Assembly: GCA_037783415.1 (NCBI GenBank)
Contig: JAZGTN010000022.1
Span: 1,860,001-1,924,000, forward strand
Direction of reading: 5' to 3'
DNA from: Leptasterias polaris
Taxonomy: Eukaryota; Echinodermata; Asteroidea; Forcipulatida; Asteriidae
DNA length: 64,000 bases
Positions 11,901-26,900 of this stretch are shown one piece after another (position 1 is the first letter of the stretch; every line of letters starts with the position of its first letter). The position numbers and the translations under genes are program-made. The notes beneath the pieces are model-generated. The model ran no database searches, was not told where the DNA came from, and saw only the letters and a list, made by a program, of their open reading frames with translations.

Positions 11901-14900
11901 TGCAGTCCCACGAAGAAGCAGCACTTCAAATACACACGAGAAACAATAAACAAGCTGAACTGACAACTTTACGGGTACCTTTTAGTGGGCCTAATATTAA
12001 TAATAATTCAAGGAACAGTATTAACACGAGGGTATTGTGGTGGGGTTTAGCAAGGAAACGACTTTGGTTTCCGAGACACACCATTTCACAGATACAGAAT
12101 TTGTAATCGACAAGTGTTTGTTTGTTGTTTGTTCGGGTTTGGGTTTTGTTGGTGTTGGGATGTTTGATTATTATTATTATATTTATTTATTTTTTTAAAC
12201 CTTGTCTTTTGATGAAATAATGAGTATGTGAATCAGACATAAATAATGTTGTACTCTAGCTGTGTGTTATACCAAATATTTGATACAAAGTGGTCCATTC
12301 AGCCCCTCAAAAAGCGTTTAAAAATTCGTTAAACTTGATCCAGGCCTTTACTCTATTCACAGAATTGTTAATCATACGCTATTGCTTATAGTTATAGATT
12401 TTTTTTTTTAAGGTAGCGAGAAACCATTTTCATTACAAAGCATTTTGTGCCAATAATAATTAATATGTAGTTTTAAGCTGATAGTCCACAGGTGACTAAT
12501 TTACTTCCAAGAACTTTAGGCCCATGAACTTGAGGTCCAAAACTTTGAGGTCCAAGAACTTGAGGTCCAAGAACTTGAGGTCCAAGAACTTGAGGTCCAA
12601 GAACTTGAGGTCCAAAAACTTGAGGTCCAAGAACTTGAGGTCCAAGAGCTTGAGGTCCAAGAGCTTGAGGTCCAAGAGCTTCAGGTCCAATTTTTGAGGT
12701 CCAAGAACTTAAGGTGCAAGAACTTAAAGTCCAAGAACTTGAGGTCCAAGACACAGACTGAGAATATATATACGTGACCAATTTTGACACTGTGAAAAAA
12801 AAGGTCAGGATTTGAAAACAAAATCTTGAGAACAGAAGTGTACCTTAAGCAACTGAAAGGCAACTATGTATGGTATACTTTAAACAGCTTTAGGTAGGCC
12901 TACTAAACAAAGAAAGCTTTGTACTTTTCAAATCATGTTTTTTAACCCCCCCCCCCCCCCCCCCCCCCCACCTCCCATTCACAAGATTGCCTTGCTCGTC
13001 CACACAAACTATCCAACAGAAAGTGCCGTATGGGAAAGATCCAATATGGCAGCTGTTGCAACTCGCACTCACAATCAGGGAGCAGCCATCGCAGGAAGCA
13101 GGGTGCGCATCTTTTTATGAAAAAAATTAATAAATAAAATACTATTTAAAAAAACCTGTCCTTACGTTTTCCTTTGATGTTATGAAATCCCCACTAAACA
13201 TACTTCGCAACAATAGCAGCTAGAACATTTAAGACCCACTCAATTAATGATAGCAGATGTAGGTACACTCCCATTGCCACTTCATTACCCTCGATGAAAA
13301 CGAAATCTAGTAGCACATAACATGTGTCAAAACAACACATGCGCAATGTTGTCTTGGTCTAAAATAACTGTTTTCTTTAACTGTTGTCCAAAAGCCCAAA
13401 CTAGCCTAATTGGGTCATGGGCTCAGATCGTATGTAAATTGATGAAAACAACTGAAGCATAATTACTCTGGTCTGGTGGTACCTCACAATAAGCAGATAC
13501 TTATTGCTTACAAACAGCTGGGTTTAGGGAACGATATAGTACATTCATTGATTTCTGTAACAGTACAGTCATTCCTTCTCTTATTTTGCCAATAAACTCA
13601 CCATACAACCAACTTGTGTGAAAAAAAGTAATCAAATAAGTGGTTAAGTTTTAAAGACCAAAACAAAAACGGTTGGTGTTTTGTGTGGGTTTGTGCTCAT
13701 TTATGTAAATATTTGTGCTCATTTATTTCTGGACTTTTTTGACTTTTCCTTGAACCCCTTATAACCTTCTCCTTTTCAGGCTGGCACATTTCTCCTACAT
13801 GAAAATACATGGGATTCTACACAATTCAATTCGGTTGATTTTGGAGGACTATTTTTGAGGACTTAGGCAGAAAGGATCCCACATAGGGCTATGCAATAAC
13901 TCGGATGATTTGTGAGGATTGAGGCAGTAGGGATCCTACATAAACTCGTATCGGTTGATTTTGAAGGATTCGGGGCACTACGGTCAGCCCTCCTACACAA
14001 ATTGGTTGATTTTGTACAATGGCTGCTTCCAACAGGGCGGTTCTAGGGGGGTAATGACTTTAATGTTGTCTATTTCACCATCTGCTAATCCCTCCACTTC
14101 AGATCAAACTATTTCTAGAGAAAAACAACTTAACAAGCAATCAATGTTTAACACGGATGCCTGCATATAAAAAAATGCTGATCGTGTGCACCCAAGCTTA
14201 ACAACTCGTCCCATTAATGATCAGCCAAGCAACAAACGAAGAGTATAATTTTGCCCTTTTTGTTGTTGTTGTTTTTTATGATAATTGTTTTTCGCAATAT
14301 TTAAGGGAAAGTAAAGCGCTGGTTTCCAACTTATACGATCCAGGAAGTACTTGCTAACTCACTCAGTTGAGTTTAGCTTTCACCTTGAGAGGCCGTCCGG
14401 CCTTGTGATGTTGGGGATTTCGCTCTTTTTTGTTATCAACAAATATTTTAAAAAGCGGATTGGAATGAATGTATCAGTGAATGAGATTCAAACAAATATT
14501 TATTTCTCATCATCAGACCATGCACTCCTTTACGGTACGCTTCTCAGAAGCAGCAGATTTTGTATCAATGTTCTTTCACAATCCAACGTGGAAAGCATAA
14601 CAAAGCTGCTCTTGGTGCCCCCAACAAGCCATAAATAATCACAGTACCAAGTTCAAAATGCATTTATAAGTAGTGCAGGTTCCTAAAAAATAAAAAGACT
14701 TCCTTCTTCAATTTTACAAAATGCACAAGGACAACTTGATGAAACACGGAAATAGAAAACCATTCAAGGGTACGTCAAACAACTTTTGGAGCTGTACTAA
14801 ACATCCTTTTCTAATAGTGAACAAGGGAAAAAATTAGACCAGAACAACATTTTAAAATCACTACTTTACCGTAGTCTGTGCATGTACTTTCCCCCCGGGC

Positions 14901-17900
14901 TAGATATAAAAATGGTATCAGCTGAGGGAAGACCCTTAGCTTAGCCAGAGACGTCACGGGCGACTGGTCCTGTCTAATGCTAATAGCCCAATTTGGAGTT
15001 TGCCTCATTGATATGAACCTCGTTTCATATCAAAAGAATATTTTTAACAATATATAATGAGGGAGTTTACAAGTACTTTAATACTCTTTATGGTTATTAA
15101 AAGATAATATTTTATGAAACCCTTCCCGGACTCTTTGTCACAAATGTTTGCCAGAATAGCTAGTGTATTTTTTTAATGGCGTCTGGCTCAGCTGGTGGAC
15201 AAGAATAAAACAGATCTTGCAAAGAATAGAGTTCTTTACTTCATTGTTAACATCAAAGCTGGGCCTAATGCTTGCAGGTACTTTTTCTGTTTAATATTGT
15301 AACTTGGTTTAAGAGACTATAATTGGACTATTTGATTTAATGTTTCTCGTCACAAGTTTTTTTCTAAAGGGTTACTCAAAACCAAAGGCGAGAGGCAAGT
15401 TTTGTTGCCCCCTGCAAGTGGAGAGTCCGAAAAAAATGTAAATCTTTTAGATAATTTCTTCAAAGGGACACCGTCAGTCAAAAACCAAGGATACAGAGGA
15501 GAAACCCAAGGGTACAGAGGCAAAAGCCAAGGACGCAGGGGCAAAAACCAGGGGCAAGAGGCAACACCAAGGGCACAGAGGCAAACCATGGGCGCTGTGG
15601 CAAAACCAAGGATACAGAGGCAAAAACCAAGGGCACAGAGGCAAAAATCAAGGGCACAGAGACAAAAAATACGGGCACAGTGGCAAAAACAAGGGCAAAA
15701 GGGGCAAAAACAATAGGAGCAAAAACAGAAACCAAGAGGTCAGAGGAAAACACCAAGGGCACAGGGGCAAAAACTAAGCATACAAAGGCAAAAACCATGG
15801 GAACAGAGGCAAAACCAATGGGCACAGAGGCAAAAACCAATGGGAACAGAGGCAAAACCAATGGGAACAGAGGCAAAAACCAATGGGAACAGAGGCAAAA
15901 ATCATGGGAACAGAGGCAAAACCAATGGGAACAGAGGCAAAACCAATGGGAACAGAGGCAAAAACCAATGGGAACAGAGGCAAAAACCATGGGAACAGAG
16001 GCAAAAACCATGGGAACAGAGGCAAAAACCATGGGAACAGAGGCAAAACCAATGGCACAGATGCAAAAAACAAGGGGCAAAGAGACAACAACGAAAGGTA
16101 CGGAGGCAAAAACTGAGTACAGACGGAAGGAGGGAAGTTGCCTTTATATACCTTTAACAAGTGTTGAGCTCTTAACTATTAGATGAAGATGTAGTACTTA
16201 TTCATTTCCAAATAAAGCGTCATTGAACAAGTTAAGGCAAGAAAAGTGTTCTATAAGATAGAAGTTTGAGGTCTTAAACGAGTAGTTCAGGATGTTAGTT
16301 TGAGTAGTTAAAGTAGAAAAAACACTGACCAGGCACACAATCGTGTGATTATGAAACCAGAACATTTCCTTACATTGCCTCCATCAGACCTTTCGAAGTT
16401 TCAATGTGATGGTTTCGCAGGAGGGCACAAAAGCAAAAAAGGTCAATGGCACTCTTGGGGCACTTGCTCACATAACCTGTAAATGTGCATACTTACTGTG
16501 TTCGCAGGGTAAATGCAGCACTTGTTATGGAAGCTGGAAGGTTCAGACCCTTTGTTATCTCACGCCACTGTTTCTTATTGATAACCTCAACTAAACCGCC
16601 CTTGGACGTCACCAGATTGAAGAGCTCGTACAGGTCCAGTACTTGCTTTGCCATAATCGGAATACGGTTGACTGGTGTCCCTGCAGGTTGAGAAAACAAA
16701 TTTATTCTAGTTTTAATCAGGTTTGTCAGTCTAGTTAGCGTCTCTCTAACACCAGCTTTGTAGATCTCTTACTTGGTACTCGTGCTCGAGTAGTATTACT
16801 TAAGTAGGCCTATCACTTTGATGGTACTATGACTCGTATTCGATACTCGTATACTCGAGTATTATTACTCAGGCACTGTTTGATAAACTAGTACTCGGTA
16901 CTCGTACTCGAGTAGTATTACTCGAATACCGCTTGATGTACAGGTACTCGTCCTCGGTACTCGTCCTCGAGTACTAGTGGGGTACCATTTGATGGTACTG
17001 TACTCATACTCGAATCGTACTACTCGAATACCGCTTGATGTACAGGTAGTTGTACTCGGTACTCGTACTTCAGTAAATTCGAGTAGGCCTACCGATTGTT
17101 GGTACCCGTACTCATAATCGGTATTCGTACTCGAGTAGTACTACTCGAATACCGCTTGATGTACAGGTACTCGTACTCGGTACTCGTCCTCGAGTATTAC
17201 TACTCGAGTACCGTTTGATGTACAGGTACTTGTACTCAGAACTCGTATTTCAATAATTTCGAGTACCGATTGTTGGTACTGGTACTCATAATCGGTATTC
17301 GTACTCGAGTAGTGCTACTACATTACCGTTTGATGTACAGGTACTTGTACTCGGTACTCGTGCTCAAGTAGATCTACTCCAGTACCATTTTGACGGTACT
17401 GGTACCTGTTTACTCCAAGTCCATACTCGATACTCAATCGACACTCGACTGAAAATGTACTCGGACTCCAAAGTACACGTGTTCAAAATACCACTTTCCC
17501 TTTCGCTTTCCTTTACCACGTGTTTTAATGCAAGAAATAGACGAATACAGCTTTGGAAAAAGTGAAAGTTGTTATTCATATTTTATTCGTGTTTAAAATA
17601 TAGTTATTATGTAAAAAGCACAATTTTTTTTCTAAAATTTAGTTTAAAAAGCAATAAATGTCTTTATGCCTCATTTTGCAGTATTTTGTACATATGTATA
17701 GTACTCGTACTCGGTCGCGAAGAACCAAGTATTTGTGACTCGGCTGTTGGACTCGGTACTCGGCTGTTGGACTCGGTACTCGGATATCAGATTACTTAGT
17801 ATTCGGACACAATTGTACTCGTTTATACGCAGAGGAGTAAACAATCATTCAACAAGAAATAGCACGGTAACAACAACAGCAACAGCAACAACAACAAACA

Positions 17901-20900
17901 AACAAACAAAAAACTGTACCAAATGTGTCGAAACATCTTTAATGCATTCGGCACGTCGAACAAGCCAAAACGAAACGTACAATTTTCATTTTGGCGGCAG
18001 CGTTATTTATAATTTGTCATTAGTTGTTTTTCAACAACAAACCCTTCCCCAGCAGGAACAAGCCTTTTAATACGTGCTATTATTACAGAAAGCGTTTCCG
18101 CCCACTACTAGAGCCGAATGTTTAACAGCATAATCCCATCCCTGATGTGCTTCCCTTCTCAATATATGCACGTGTGATTACCCCCACCCTTCAGCTGTAT
18201 TTCTTTGATAAATTGCTCTGTAATTAAGTCATACAGGAAAATTAATCAAGCCCTCCTTCGTCCCGTACCCCCCCCCCCCCCCCTTATTTTGTTTGCTGCT
18301 GCTGTAGGTAGGCACGGATGTCTGTTTATGCCCTGGGCTGCTGCCCCCAACACTAGAGGCGACGAGGGAGGGAGAATGGATCTGTTTAACCTCTAATGAA
18401 ACAGACAGATAACTATTCTAGATTAACGGCGTCATCCGATTGAGATGGAAAGAAGGGGGTGTTACTATTCTCCTCCCTTCTTTTTATTACCACACTTAGT
18501 AATTTTCTGCACATTTTTTAGGGGGGGGGAACATGAGAAATTCAGAGTGTATTGAGGCTGAAGGAACCAAAAGTTAGTGGATGGGCAGATCGGCTATATT
18601 AATTCTGTATTTTTTATTTATTTATGTTTATTTTAATTTTTACGCACGGTGTTTTCTTTCTTTTATTATTATATTAGTGGACTACAATGTACTACCAAAA
18701 GGCTGTGCAGCATTTATTGCCCTTTTCTGTAACATTAATATACCTTTCAGGGCCAGATAATCCAAATATACAGTAAGCATTGTGCCTCGGGCCACCGGGG
18801 GAAAAAATGGAGACAACGAAAACATCGAAAGTTTTCTGACAATACAACAGAAACATTAACTCACGCATGATCACACACAAGTTTGTTTTGGGGGTTTTTT
18901 TTTTACAAAGTGATCATGGTACCAATGTGCTATAGCTCGTGTTGTTAATGTGTATGTTTTGGCCTAAGGGAAAGTGACAACAAGTACTGGCTTTTAAAAT
19001 GTTGGAACAAGGAGGGTGTATATAGGCAAACCCGATTTTTTTTATGATTTTTTTTAAATATCTCTACCACTGAGCTCCCCCACATACATCCTTGATAATT
19101 CCTTCTGCAAGTGTTGCAAAGAGACCGAGACAAAGATTTTCTTCCTTGTCTTGGGAGAGTTGATAGAGGAAGAGGGATTTGTCTTGATTGAAGAGTTGCA
19201 GAAAATTGCGAACTGGTGGTGTAGTATTCCTTGTGTAAGTAACCCCCCCCCCTCCCCCTCCCCACCCCTTCTGTAAGTCTCCTTCTGCAGATGTGTCACT
19301 CAATTACCTTCGACTCTTTGAAACCGGAAATTTTAATTGATTGATACCTTGCACTCGGTGTATTGATAATTCGGGTGGGACAGGCGGGGCAAGGATGAAA
19401 ATGTTATTAGGTATTCGGAGCAACGCTCAGAACACCTCTTGTTAATTTTTTTTTTTTTTTTTTTTTTAATGTCTTCATGTTGGTATTTATTAATGTATTT
19501 ATTCATTTATTTATTCAATTGTATTATCAATCAATTTATTTTTATTTTTAATCTGGTGAATGTGTTTGTTTATGACGAGCTTTCATCATACCTTTGGGGC
19601 ATATGGTACCTACTCGACCGACCCAATTGCTCATTCATTAATCCCTTTTTTTTGAGGACAAAAACATCTACAAAGGCTTACACATGTGTCGCTGCCGCAG
19701 CATTATGGGGCGGGGGTAACATCTCAAAATAGCCATGATCATTTTAATCGTTTTATAATGTTCAATTCGACAAAAAGCCGAGTGTATAGAGGCTAGAACA
19801 CAATATCGACCAAGTTCTGTCCGTTTATGTCAGCGTGTCAATGCATTGATGGATGGGTTCGGGTGTGGCATCAAGGGCTTATCAACTTAGAATCTACAGA
19901 AATTAAATAAAGCGTTTTGCACAAATAGCCAAATTGACTGAACAGCAAACTCGGGGCAATATTCTAGGGGTCTATACGCACTCCACACAGAAGTACTAAC
20001 AAACAGATACAGATCTTGTTGTAAGGAAAAGAAGAAAAAAAGACGAAGAAGAAAAAACAGTGACTTACAGAACAGCTGCAAAACGTTCCCATAAACTGCT
20101 CGACAATCACTTTTGAGTGTTAACACCGTTTTGGTTGCTTTCATCCAAATTACCACAATAGTGTACAACAACATTTCACAAACAATGCAAGCGTGTTAAT
20201 TCTTAAATAGGGATAGACATCATTTTCAAAAAACCAAATCATGTTGCGGTGTCACACGTCAGTCCGTATATGCGTATGATACACTCTTGAAATAGTAATG
20301 CTGAAAAGAATAAAAAATTATTCAACAGATTTAACCTTTTGAAAGAGGTAAATCCACTCCCGGGATATTAGGTTGCAAAAGATTGAAAATGTTTTACTCT
20401 TAGCGTTCGTTCCTATGACTCAGAGCTTTCACCAGTGACACCTTCAAATGGTTTGTCCCTATGACATGACTGTGCAAGAGGAATATCCCGTGACATGAGG
20501 ACAGTCCCAATGTTCTTGAGAGGTCTCTATACTACAGCAACTTGTGTTGACCACGAGCAGACCTAACTCCTGTGCAAACTTCCTAAAACAACAGGGTCGT
20601 CCTTTTGTTTGACATCAGCAGAAGCAGCATCCTCTGCGACTTCCCCAGCAGAGCCACCCCCCCTGTCCCCTACCATTTGTGACACCTATATAGTAGTTAA
20701 ACCCATTTGACCGGTATTTTCCGTCACAAATGTTTATGACACCTGCAGCCCTCGACAACATCATCAACAGCTATTGTATCAAGATGGACTGTACCACCTA
20801 CCACCAACAACCCAAACCAACCCCACCCAACCCACCAAAAACCCAAAATAAATAAATCAACAAATCAATAAATAAAAAAATTAACAAATAAACAAAAAAT

Positions 20901-23900
20901 TAAAACATTTAGTAAGTAAATCATTCAATCAATCAACTAATCGAAAAATATATTAACATAAAAAATTATAAATTGATCAAACAATGAACCAATCAATAAA
21001 TCAATCAATTAATAAATCATAAATATAGAAAGAAAAAATGAAATTCATAAATAAATAAACAATTAAATATAAATAAATACTTATACTAAATTTGCTTTTT
21101 TTGTTTTTTTGATATGTAGTATCTCACATTTTTGTTAATTTTCCTTTAGTTTCTAGTGATTTACTATTTGTATTGATATATTCAGTATTTGCATTGATGT
21201 TTCATAGAAGAAGAGTGGATTGGAATAAACGGGGTTAGCGAGCTCCACTCAAAAGAAAGGGGAAAAAATATATATATATTAAATAAATAAATACATACTC
21301 CAAATAAGTACATGACCCACATTACATTTACCGTGCCATAATCCAGGTGTTCCTGGAATCAACTTGATTGTATGTGGGGAAATAGATAAACATAGGGTTT
21401 TGGGGTGTTTTTTTATTTTTGGGGGCGAGCCTGTGTCAAAAGATCAAGCGCCGCTCCAAATTGAATTTGCAGCCTTGCGTGTTTAACTCATGAAAAACAA
21501 ACATTTATCTAGCAAGAACAGCACAGTTCACTGGTCCGATACTCAATCAATACTTTTGTAAAGCAACCAGAGATTATGATAACTCGACCGCTTGGTCGTT
21601 ACATACTTTATTATCAACAGGAAACCCAGATCTTTCCTCGCCTACCAATACAGAAACAACCCACAGAGTCTGCGACCAGATCAGATTGAGCGACAGACTA
21701 GTGGCACCCGCGAATTAAGGGAACGCGTTGAGAAATTGCGCGCCAATTAAAATTGTCAACGTTCCTGCAAGGGGGGCAGCCACGCCCACTGCTCCAGGTG
21801 GCTCTCTCCGCCTTTACTGTCAAGACGGTGATATTTTAAGGGACTCAAGAAAAAAAATCGACGATGATAAATTGTGTGGTCAAACGCTGCTCCAGCGGGA
21901 CACCCATGGGACAGAGGAAGGGGAGGGGGAAAAGAAAAAGTCTGTTCGTTATAGACATGGTGCAAGGTGTAAATTGGTTAATAATGTCTGGGTTTGTAAA
22001 TGCAGGTTCATCGAACAGATCTATAGGTAAAAACTCACCTTGAACTGAAAGGTATGGAGCATTTAAAGGGATAGAAGATTCAATGTGAATTAAAAAAAAA
22101 ACTTTAAAAACTTACTCATAAAAACAAAACGAATGAAGCTTTGAATGTGTGCTTTTCCACACACAAAAATGGCTATGATAGAAAATATGTTTTCCTTTGT
22201 GACATTTTGGCATCCTTACTGCGATGTTTTAAAAAGTTTTAATCAAGTACAAATACAATTTTGTCACAGGAAAACATACATTTATTCTTTGCATAGCTGT
22301 TACCAGAACAGGGAAGTCCGGGTTTTGATTCAAAAAAATAAAAATAAAATAAAGATATAAAAGAAATCCCTAAGAAAATCTCGATTTTGAGCCAGAAAAC
22401 AGAGCTTGTAGGTCAAGTACTGATGTCCTGTCCGGCTAAAATTCCAGTTTGTGTTTTCCCTGGATATAATGATTTGAGTATGTTAATGTTAATGTTAATG
22501 TTAATGGTTCAGGTTTTGAATTTTTCAGATTTAAAACCCTTTTAAAAACTCAACAGCTGATTTCGGTTGCTACAACCAAAATTATTAAAGAACAATGTGT
22601 TTAGGCTGTCATGTTAAAAAATTTGCATAGTTTTTCTCCTGACTAATACACAACAAATTATGTCCCATTTTGCACAGGTTTGTTATTTCAAGTATATGGT
22701 TGATCACACAAACCATTAACACTGACTGCAAATATTTTGTCAGTTCTACCAATCCTATGAAGATATGTGGCTCCCTGTGCCAACCTTTGGCCACAGGTGA
22801 ATATCTTGCTGTAGACTTACTGCAAAAGTTCAAATTTTTAGGTTTAACAAGTCTTCTGAGTTAAAAAAAAATGACTAAGTATCCGAAACCATGATACCAT
22901 AAGAGAATTTTTTAAATGACTTCCATTCAAGGCTATCTTTCCGTATACCATAATTGGTTTGGTTTTTTTTTTTTGGTTTTTTTAGAATCTTTAGGCATAC
23001 ATTGAAGAAGTTGATCAGGGCTGGCATGAAAGTACAAAAGCATAAAATAAAAAAATAAAAAAATAAAAAACTGTCACCTAAAGATTGCGTACAACAAGAC
23101 CCCAGTTAGCAACGAGAATTAATTATTTTAACTTGCATCCAATTGGCTGTATAAGTTTCAATATGGCTTCCCTTTGTTTTTAGTATCAAAATAGATCCCG
23201 CAGTAGTGATTACCTTACCACAATAACAACATGGCTTCCATATCAATTAACCTTTTTTTGGTAAAAAAACAAAACCACAACAAAACCAAAAACACAGCAG
23301 CTTCATATTACTATTAGTTTTAAACTACCTTTAAAAGTATTCAAATAGTTTTTCCAGTATCATAATGTCTTTCTTAAATAGGTCCTTCTACAATAAAATT
23401 GGCCTCTCAAATCTGACAATGGCTTTTATGAGGTTTGTGAGTTTCTCTTGGAGATTTTAAGTTCAGTTGTTTTAATGGGGGTTTTGTGTTTTTGGATTTG
23501 TTTTTGTTTTTTTTTAAGTAACTTCCACAAAAGCAGATTACTGTATAATGCTAAACTTTCATAAGCAGATATTCAATTACAAAACGAATACAGTTTGTTT
23601 TTTATGGGCAATTGTTTCCGTCCTCAAAAAAGTTCAAGACCAACATGTAGCCCGAATAAATTTCAATTCAACAACACACCAAAATAATTATTTCAAAGTT
23701 TGTTTTTGAATAGAATGTATGTACGAAACTTTAACCTAGAGAGGTTATTTAAAAACTATTGTAAAATTCCAAACCACTATGTTAACCTACCCATTAAGTA
23801 ATGGCACCAACCTTTAAAAACAAATTAAACACTAATTACTGTAGGCCTAGCTTGTTCCTTTAAACAAATATACAAACAACAAAACATTCAGTCACATTTA

Positions 23901-26900
23901 ATTTTTTGCCGAGCAATCTCTGACGTGTGCGTAATAAGTCTGGAACCTACCACACCCAAGCTCTCCATTCTAATCAACAATTAAGGTGAAATTAGCCCCA
24001 ACGAAAATATCCCCCGCGAGACAGGCGAATTAAGAGCATGGTAAACAAGTACAGTCTCCTTTCAATACTAACATACTTGCACATACTTTGTAGAAGAAAA
24101 AAAAATCTCTGTTTTTGCCAAGAACTTAATTTTTTCTACAATCAGAGGGGCCCCTCCCTGGCACTATTTTTTATCGCAGTAATCCCCGATGCCATGAACA
24201 GTCTCTGTAATGAATGACAGGTAAGCAATGGGAAAGCTCAGGGGACTCGGTTTAATCTGATGTGCGACGTTGATAGGGAAATTGTTAAATTACGCGCTAA
24301 TTCCAACAGTTAACAAACAGGAAGCATGGCCTCAGCCTGGCAGTGATCGCGGGGCTCGTTTGCCTTGCAGAGTAGAGAACCACCCCCTGACATCGCGTCG
24401 GGATTTATTGGGAATTAAGGTGGGAAGGATAGTGCTATATGCAACAGGTTGAAACCCAGTAATTACTTATAGATAGATCAGGCGATGAGACCATGAGGCT
24501 GATGGGACAACCTCCCCTATAATCTCAACACCCCCCCCCCCCCCCGCCACCCCATATCTTTTAAAGTAACACCTGTGTGATTCCCAAATGTGTTATTCTT
24601 CTAAATAGCGAACCATAAATCTCATATCAATCAACCAATTACTGGGTTGTAAGTCACAAGAAAATTTCCTTTTTCCCGTGAGTACCATAAAATCAACCTG
24701 TGAACACATAAACAGAAAAGCCCATTTTCGTTTTCTTTTCTTTTGACTTCTGTGTCTACGTGCATGGTCACTTAAAAGTGTCTGCCCACAGTTTTAAAAT
24801 GAAATTAAATTAACAGGTAAACAAAAATATCTTTCAGTTCAGGAGAGGGTTTGAACATGGAGGTAGGAAGAAAAGGAGTTAGAACGAAAACCTTATCCTG
24901 TTCACGACTCATTAGCGAGTTTGGTGGCCTGCAGTAAACCAATGGTGTCTCCCGCTGAGCCCAGTAGATTTACGACGTGATAGCGCTCTTCGTGCACACA
25001 AATGTCTGCTGCCGTGATAATACCTCTTCTCACACGTAATTTTTTTCTTTTTGACTTTACTGGAGTAAACAATTGTCCGAACAAACACAGGGCGATGTGT
25101 TCTTCGTATGCGCAGCTTGAACTACATGTACAAATAATGAAGTTCTAGACACTCATCAAAATACAGCCATATCTCCATTCTTAGCAAACAAGCAAGCTAT
25201 AATAACGTTAAGTCACAGGTCTCGAATTTCATCTTTGAAGGGCAACTTTTCATGTTGCAAACGGCACTTTCATTAGAAATTCTTATTAAAGTCTTTGGGG
25301 AATTTTTTACGGGACACCAAGTACAAGACCAGGGGCGACAGGGGTCGCGGCCTCCGTGGCCTCTGTGTTATTCCAGGCCTGCATACACTATTTAAAGCTC
25401 AAGGATAAATACAATGATATGTTCCCCTATTTGGGGAAACAGAAACATCGGTTAAAAAAATACATTTAGGTTTCACAGGATGATTACTTAATCTTCACCG
25501 CATATGTATGATTGTAATCAGTAAGATTTGAAGTTTTGCATGGTGAAAAAACATAGAAAAGAACTAGTTGGCAGGACTTGGGTCCCAGTAATTTCTTGCT
25601 GCACGGTATAGTCACCACAATCATAGTTTACAGTACATATAAAAAATACCTGGCATGGAGTTTAAAGGGGTGAGGGCCCCCCCCCCCCTCTCCCCATACA
25701 CACACACCCAGCACTGTGTTGCAATAACTGTGTGGACATTTCTTCATTGACTTACATTTTACCACATGTATCACACGGACAAACTGTAACATCATGGACC
25801 ACTGAGTGAAGACAACCAGCACACTCAAACAGTTCCATCCCCACCCCCTTCCTCAGCCACCCCCTTCGAACTAAAACTCTCCCCTTGTCCCATCACCGTT
25901 GTACACATTTCTTGATCAAGCACTGATTGAGGGCGCTATTTTATATGACAAACACAAACTGCGACAGGCACACGCAGTAGGCCAAGCTAATATGTTTACA
26001 AACCAAATTTCACTGGCTCACTGGAGAGAGGGGATAAATGATTGTTTCATATTAGCTCCCCACGGTTCCCCCGTCCATCGATGACATTTCATATGACCCC
26101 GATCCTTACGTCTGTGTAGACCATGTGACCTATGACATCACATGTTTACAAAAAAGCCGCAGAGGCAGGACTTTCAACACAGCTCGGTGAAAGAAAACAT
26201 AAGTTTTTTTGTTTTTTTCAGATTGAACTGTCTGTTTTTTATCATCCTTCGATAAAAGGGAGTGCATCTGAAAACTTGTTCAATATTTGTATAACTCCTG
26301 AATTAATGTAGAACAACTTATGACACCAAATTAAGAACTTCCCATTTGACCAGTGTATAATATGCCAGCCAGGAAATGGCTTGGATTGTTAAGGGAGAAC
26401 CATGTATTGACATGGTTCTCCCTTAACAATGATCCGCTGGCCAAATGCTAGATAAAACACCAGAGGACCAGTTAGAAATCAATTCAATACAAGCGGTCTG
26501 GTTGGCTTGTTCAGTGCTTAAAAAAAAAGCAGCCAAGGGACTAGTGAAAAAGCTGGCGGACCAGTGAAATGACAAGCTAAACTGTTGGTAGCCTTTGGAA
26601 AATGTAAGGGCTACCCATTCAAGATCACTTTTTTTTGTAACAAAAAAGTCACATGATGGTCTGCACAAATGCAGAGTTTGGAAATTATCAGCAACACAAC
26701 TGATTAGTTTTCAACCTTAGAGGTCACTGACTATAAAGAGAAGTGTTTCAGTGAAAACTAACTGTTAAAGTCATCAGAAAGTTGCGTTAAAGATCCTCCA
26801 CCGGACACCAGCCCAAAAATTGTTGTGTTAATTATTTATTTTGATTGAAGGAATCTTAAAAAGAGCATATTTGGATTCGTTGCTTTACCTTGAAAAGGGA

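Larger units (their letters stand above)
10297..16496 (-). other. dead ringer intron 4 (6.2 kb)
   Basis: Donor GTAAGT, acceptor TTCCAG, interrupting the ARID at Q342. It contains a candidate regulatory stretch (about 11030-11330), the 15-bp minisatellite (12507-12751), poly-C (12946-12969), a degenerate repeat at 13813-14015 and the 22-bp minisatellite (15480-16120). No other gene was seen. Confidence 0.85.

Noticed and set aside
12507..12751. CRISPR-like array
   Set aside because: Units are contiguous with no unique spacers, and the window is eukaryotic.
12473..12790. LDLKF / LGPQV repeat proteins on the minus strand
   Set aside because: Direct product of a 15-bp tandem repeat with no start context or splice signals.
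15478..16186. Open frames of 100-200 codons on both strands
   Set aside because: They run through a 21-24-bp minisatellite and encode only its translation (for example EAKTNGNRGK repeats). Both strands are equally open.
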